A stretch of 64,000 nt of DNA. Origin: Pneumocystis sp. 'macacae'. Its lineage: Eukaryota > Ascomycota > Pneumocystomycetes > Pneumocystales > Pneumocystaceae. The DNA lies in the NCBI GenBank assembly GCA_018127085.1, contig CM030725.1:434001-498000 (forward strand). The letters are read 5' to 3'. Below the pieces are notes generated by a model, which worked only from the letters and a program-made list of their open reading frames with translations, had not been told where the DNA came from and ran no database searches. Made by a program: the position numbers and the translations under genes. This document shows, piece by piece, positions 58,473 through 64,000 of the stretch (the stretch's first letter is position 1; each line of letters opens with the position of its first letter).

Positions 58473-60430
58473 ATGAAAGATAAAATTGGAGATAGAATTT
58501 CTTTTAAAGGAAATTGTTGTACAATAAAATATATTGGTCCTGTAGAAGGTACAAAAGGAAAGTGGCTTGGAGTTGAATGGGATGATCCATTTTGTGGAAA
58601 ACATGATGGAACGTATCTTGGACATACATATTTTAAGTGTAGGTATAATATTTAGTTTTTATAAATTTAGAATAATATTGATTGATAAGAAAAAAATCAG
58701 GTTCTTTTATTAGACAAAATAAAATTAGAGACATTGAAAAAACGTTTGTTCAAGCTTTTAATGATAAGTATAAATACATAAATACTAAGGAATATGATAA
58801 TTTTGAGAATGCAAAATCAAAAAATATTAACAATGAGATTAAAATATGTAAAATCTACTATCCAAAAAACACAGAGTATTATTTAATATGAAATTATATA
58901 TTTTATTAAGTTATTTCAGAAATTCTCGAAAGCTTTATCTTGCTACTTTAAATCATATGTCTATATCAAAATTAGGGAATATAGAGGAAATAAAAGAAAA
59001 GTGTGTAGGTAAAATAAAAATCAAATAATTAAATATTTCTGAAAATCATAAGATTTATTAGAACTAGATCTTTCAGGGAACCTTTTGGACTGGGAAACAG
59101 TCATCTTGATTATTAAAGAGCTTCCAAATTTAAATATATTGAAACTCAAGTAAATTACTTTTTTATTTAAATTTTATTAATTTATAGTTACAATCAATTT
59201 GATATTTCAAAAGTTTTATCAAGTAATAATTTTAAATTTGCTAATTTAAAAACACTTGGTCTTAATAAAACATATTTGAAAATCGAAGAAGTATAACATA
59301 TATTTTATTTTTGCATAAATTAATATTAAGATAAAAAAATTATGTAGTTTTTTCGAAAATTTAGAAGAACTTCAATTAAGTCATAATCTTTTAACATTAG
59401 AAACGGAACAAGATTTTCAGTTTTTTGATTGTTTTTTTCATCTTAAAAAAGTTTTTTTAGATAATAATAAAATATCATGTTTTGAAACTGTTACTAAAAT
59501 TTTTGGAAAATTGGAAAAGTTTTTATTATTGTATAATACAATCGATTTATTAATATAAATAGGCTTGAATTCTTATCATTGGCATCTAATCAAATAGATA
59601 ATATTAGTCTAGCTGAAAATTCATTTGTATCTTTAAAACACCTTGACATATCTAAAAACAATATATCCAAATGGTCTTCTCTTGATAATTTAAATGTTTT
59701 AGATACTTTAGTATCTTTAAGATTTTCTGATAATCCTTTATTTGAAGGTTTTTTTTGTTTTATATTTTATAAACTTATATTTTAGGATTCAAAGATATTT
59801 CTAATATGTTTATAATCCCAAGGTTAAAAAATATTATGATAATAAATGGTACTAAAGTAATTATTTTAGTTTCTTGTAAAAAAATATTTACAACTACTAA
59901 TAGATTACTCAAGAAGAAAGACAAAATGCAGAATTACATTATTTATATGAACTTAAAAAAGAAATTGGATCAGGAAAGATATCTGATTATTCGAACTTAA
60001 TTAAAATTCATCCTCGATGCATAGAATTACAAAAAAGTTTTTTATTCTAAATAACGATTTTTGACTAATATAATACATAGAATATGGTGAAAAAAATTTC
60101 ATATTTAAAGAAAATTTAATAGGAAAAAATATAGAAGAAAAACTAATTGGTAAGAAATATTGATCTTAAAATTTAATTTACAAAATAGATTTATCTATTA
60201 TATTTGAGAAAAAAATAATTAAAAAGAAATTTATTTCCTCAATAAATATTCGATCTTTTAAATCTTTTTGTGCAAAATCTTTTAAAATTAATCCATTTGA
60301 GCTTAAAATATCATATTTAGATGATTTAAATAAGATAATCTATATAAATGATGATTCTAGGTCTCTTTCTTTTTATAATTTATCCTCAGGTGAATCTATA
60401 TATTTAGAAAAAATTCCAACTTCTATATAA
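58473..60430 (+). CDS. ALP21: tubulin-folding cofactor E (TBCE; CAP-Gly, LRR, Ubl)
   Basis: Chaperone that assembles the alpha/beta-tubulin dimer. The N-terminal CAP-Gly domain reads GDRISFKGN, IKYIGPVEGTKGKWLGVEWDDP, GKHDGTYLGHTYFKC; the GKHDG motif that contacts C-terminal acidic tails is intact. LRR units follow, split across many introns: LLELDLSGNLLDWE, LNILKLKYNQFD, LEELQLSHNLL, LEFLSLASNQIDNISL, LKHLDISKNNI, LVSLRFSDNPLFEG. The C-terminal ubiquitin-like part includes SINIRSFKSFCAKSFKINPFEL and ends at 60430. Domain order is that of TBCE/Pac2/Alp21. Introns are at least ten and some small exons are uncertain. Confidence 0.9.
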
Positions 60431-60580
60431 ATAAGTAATATATTTATTAAGTATATCTGTAATATAGTTTTTTATAACTTTTATAAATTATTATATACTA
60501 GATTTAAATTTTTTAAAAATATTTTTTAGTTTAAAAATTACTTTTAGAAATTACATTTTAAATTACTCTTTGAAAGAAAA

Positions 60581-62369
60581 ATGCCAGCTAAAAAGTGAAT
60601 TATTTTTTAATCTTATCATAAAATATTGATGTTTAAACTAGGCAAATAACGGAAGTTAAAATAGTTCTAGGACATCCTAGCAATAATCTTAAAACTGGTA
60701 TTGTTGGATTAGCCAATGTTGGTAAGTCAACTTTAAATTAAAATTGTTCTTTTATAATATTTTTATAGGGAAAAGTACATTATTTCAAGGTAATTATATG
60801 ATTTCAATTTTTTTAAAAAATCAACTATTTCTAGTAATAACTAAATCAACACTTGGGAACCCAGCAAACTGTTTAATAATTTTATGAAATGCATATATAA
60901 ATTCTTATTACTTTTTAGTTCCATACGCAACTATTGACCCAGAAGAAGCACGAGTTGCTGTTCCTGATGAACGTTTTGATTGGCTCTGCAATTTATATAA
61001 ACCTTTATCTAAAATACCTGCTTTTTTGACAATATTTGATATTGCTGGACTTACTAAAGGCGCAAGCACTGGCGCTGGACTTGGAAATGCATTTCTTAGT
61101 CATATTAGAGCCGTAGATGCTATTTTTCAATTAGTTCGTAGGTTTCATATATATATGATTTATCTTTTACTAATCGTTTAAGGTGCTTTTGATGATGCGG
61201 AAATTATTCATGTTGAAGGTGATATCGATCCCTGTCGTGATCTTCAAATTGTGCAGGATGAACTATTAATTAAAGATATGGAATTTTTAAATAAGCAATT
61301 AGAAGCTTTAAAAAGAATAACAAATAGAGGTGGTCAATCACTTGAAATCAAAGCAAATAAAGAAAAACAGGTAGTTATAGAAAAACTTCTTCGTCATCTT
61401 GAAGTGGAGAAAAAAGAAGTACGCAAAGGGAATTGGACCAATAAAGAGGTTAGTATTTAAAATTAATAAATAATATTATACAAAATATTTGGAAAAAATT
61501 GATTATTTAAATTATTAGTATTTAAAATTTTTAGACTATAAAAAGAAAAAATTAATTTATTTACGTTTTATTTATTGCTTAATGATAATTTCTTTTTAGA
61601 TTCAAATAATAAATTCATTGTTTTTATTAACAGCAAAGCCTGTTATATATCTTATTAATTTAAGTGAAAAGGATTATCTTCGGCAAAAAAGTAAATGGCT
61701 TCCTAAGATAGCTGCATGGATAAAAGATAATAATCCAGGTGATGTTATTGTATTGCCTTTTATAAGTTTTTTTTGAATTAAAATAAAAAAGATTCCTATT
61801 TCAGTTGCATTTGAAGAACGTCTTTCACAGATGACTGATCAAGAGGCTCAAGAAGAATGTAAAAGACTTGGAACTAAATCAATGCTTTCAAAAATTGTTA
61901 CTGTTGGGTATAACTTTTTGTATTTTGTAATAATTTTTTTAATAAGTATTTACAGTTATTCTGCTTTGAATTTAATATACTATTTTACATGTGGTCCAGA
62001 TGAAGTACGTGCATGGGTTGGTAAATTATTTATATAGATTTATTTTTCTAAAATATGATTTAGACTATCAGGAAAGGCACAAAAGCTCCTGCTGCAGCTG
62101 GTGTCATTCACACAGGTTTTTCTTTTTTTTCATTTTGTTTTATAATTAATTTTTTTTTTAAGATTTTGAAAAAAATTTTATAGTTGGAGAAGTAATGAAA
62201 TTCGAAGATTTAAAAAATCTAGGATCTGAAGCTGCTGTTAAATCAGCTGGAAAATATATGACTAAGGGTAATAAAAAGTAAAATATTATTTTATTTAAAT
62301 GATGTCATAGGAAAAGATTATATAGTAGAACATAACGATATAATTTACTGGAAAGCAGGGAAAAAATAG
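60581..62369 (+). CDS. OLA1: Obg-like ATPase 1 (YchF/Ola1)
   Basis: P-loop ATPase of the TRAFAC class associated with translation and stress response. [63 protein letters not shown] is reconstructed across several introns. Further landmarks are [50 protein letters not shown], and the altered G4 motif NLSE (typical of ATP-preferring YchF). The TGS domain ends the protein: [48 protein letters not shown] at 62369. In the P-loop, GLANVGKS has Ala where Pro is usual. Tiny exons around 60775-60920 are needed to keep FQVITKS in frame and match the family exactly. Confidence 0.95.
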
Positions 62370-62552
62370 TTTTATATTTTTTATATAAATCATTATAGTA
62401 TTCAACTTCAAAAAGGTATTTCAACGGTATATATATTAAAAATATATTAATATTAAATCAAATATTTATATAAATATATTATTTTAAAATACAAAAATTT
62501 TTACAAATATAGATTAAAAAATATGAATGCAAAATATTCTAATATAATATTT

Positions 62553-64000
62553 TTATTTATAACATAATGGACATTCTTTTAAATAACCCTGGATAATCGA
62601 AGCTGTTGTATTTCTTATTCCGACGCTGATATTATTTTCCTTGAAAATTTTAATAGCTAATAATACTTCATTTTTCTCTAATATACAACCTATATGGTAT
62701 AAATGTTTACAAAAGAATATAACAATTCCTAAAGAAATATTAGTTTATATTGTTTATGAATAGATAAATATATATTCCATCTTTAGTTATATAATCATTA
62801 CATATATTGCATTTTTGGAATTTAACTAAGAATTTTAATATAAATTTAAAAATCAGTTTTTAAAATACCATCTATTAAAATTCCTCGTTTTTGATTATGC
62901 AAAAAATCCTTATATAAGCTAGACACTTCCATAGAATTGATTTTATACGCAGAGTTTATCAAGGTAGCCTATATCGGAATAAAAGAATAATCTATAAATT
63001 ATTTCGTCTAACCTGCAATTCATACTCTTTTGAAATGCTCAACAATGACTCTTTAAAATAAGGAATGACAAGTCCTTCAGGAATACGTTTAATAAGTTTA
63101 ATAGGATCAATAGAAGACCCTGCATTTTCCAATAGCCGACATATAAATACTAACTAATTAATATTCTAATAATATATATATATATATATTTACTTGGTTT
63201 ATTTAATGAATAAATAATTAAATCTTCCCATAAATCTTCATCTTTTTGAACTTTTGCAAATTCTATAGCCTATAAAAATAATTTTTCATATTACTATTTT
63301 TTAATAAAATTCATACCTGATCAATATCATTTAATTTTTCTATAATTAAAATTAATGCTTTTTTATTATCACCCATTCTCCCAAGTATAAAAACCTGTTC
63401 AGGAATATAACCACGTAATTCGCAAACTTTATAGGCCTAAATAAAAGATTAGATAACTAAATGAATTTATTTTAATATTAAAAACTTTTTCTAAAGAATA
63501 TGTATAACTTGTCCGAAGAAACTCCATTAAAGTATTACGATCATATTCTGCATATAATTCAACTTGTAAATCCCCAAAATCGGGAGCCAAATAATTATTA
63601 TAAAGAAAGATGGCTCGTAAATAACGATATTGAAGCATATGATATCCTTCTAATTGATTTATAACTTTATATATCTTAAATAATTAATAAAAATTGTATA
63701 ATATATAAAACCTTACAGGAATTAAATGGGAATACTGGGCTAAAAATTCTATTACTTCGTCATTCATTGTGTTTTCCGAAAAATTTTCAATTTTATTGGA
63801 AAAAATATCTAATTGAAATAATGAAAGTATATTATTCTGAATACTATCGAAAAGTCGGTATTGTTTAATTAAATTTATCGTTTTTGGACTTTTAAGACAA
63901 AGATAAAAATATAATGCATCTTTTGGGGAACCTTTTTTTATATATCTAGAAAATATTAAACTTATTTAGTAGTAAAAAAATCTTAACAAATCTGCAAGAC
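62553..64000 (-). CDS. VPS41: HOPS subunit Vps41, C-terminal part (5' end beyond the window)
   Basis: Tethering subunit for vacuole/late-endosome fusion. The visible part holds the clathrin-repeat region: FGDLQVELYAEYDRNTLMEFLRTSYTYSLEKV, LRGYIPEQVFILGRMGDNKKALILI-like blocks, DEDLWEDLIIYSL, and SIDPIKLIKRIPEGLVIP. A C-terminal RING-like finger ends the protein: QKCNICNDYI...VIFFCKHLYHIGC...CPLC followed by the stop at 62553. FHDLQVELYAEYD-like and IDPI-x-LI-x-RIP are diagnostic of Vps41. Six or more introns are visible. The N-terminal WD40 propeller lies beyond the right edge. It is convergent with OLA1. Confidence 0.9.

Overview
The window looks like nuclear DNA of a compact, intron-dense ascomycete. 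It carries Mago nashi, a Clr4-type chromodomain/SET protein, a Clr2-like silencing factor, COPI, SEC13, TFIIA and Rab genes, nearly all split by short introns. Most of it is very AT-rich. This combination points to Taphrinomycotina, most likely a Pneumocystis-like lung fungus; that assignment is inference from gene content and style, not a database match. No tRNA, rRNA, CRISPR or transposon was recognised.

Layout. Positions 1-6.3 kb are GC-rich (one line counted near 2.3 kb is about 72% GC). They hold lipoyl(octanoyl)transferase (partial), an unrecognised 125-residue protein, a SPOUT1-type methyltransferase, lipoyl synthase, mitochondrial uS14 and an ASH1-like SET protein. GC then falls through 6.2-7.5 kb into the AT-rich remainder. 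6.4-20.7 kb: Ap4A phosphorylase, a decayed phosphoserine phosphatase, IPI3, SDS22, an MFS transporter, a SAP-domain protein and a Rab4/Ypt4 GTPase. 21-38 kb: NAN1/UTP17, RPB10, TOA1, a Nudix hydrolase, Clr2-like protein, a PHD protein, GPATCH1-like protein, a BTB/Whi2-like protein and a Rua1-type regulator. 39-64 kb: CUS2/Tat-SF1, TRM8, MDM1, a Byr4-like cytokinesis regulator, SEC13, RRP1, SEC26, Mago, Clr4, TBCE, OLA1 and partial VPS41. Convergent and divergent neighbours are often separated by only 40-170 bp.

Themes. Ribosome synthesis (IPI3, NAN1, RRP1), secretion and endosomes (SEC13, SEC26, Ypt4, VPS41, MDM1), chromatin (ASH1-like, Clr2, Clr4, PHD protein) and mitochondrial lipoylation/translation (LipB, LipA, uS14m) are all represented. 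They look like ordinary housekeeping genes rather than one operon-like system.

Most unusual signals: the GC hill at the left end; arrays of TATGC words spaced 9 or 11 nt apart that occur in both the GC-rich and the AT-rich parts, two of them inside introns; telomere-like CCCTAA tracts in both introns of the SPOUT1-type gene; a serine-biosynthesis gene that has lost catalytic residues and reading frame; and four RFX/X-box palindromes within 79 bp upstream of the Byr4-like gene. Splice sites were read by eye from GT...CTAAC...AG patterns, frame and family conservation. CDS coordinates span introns.
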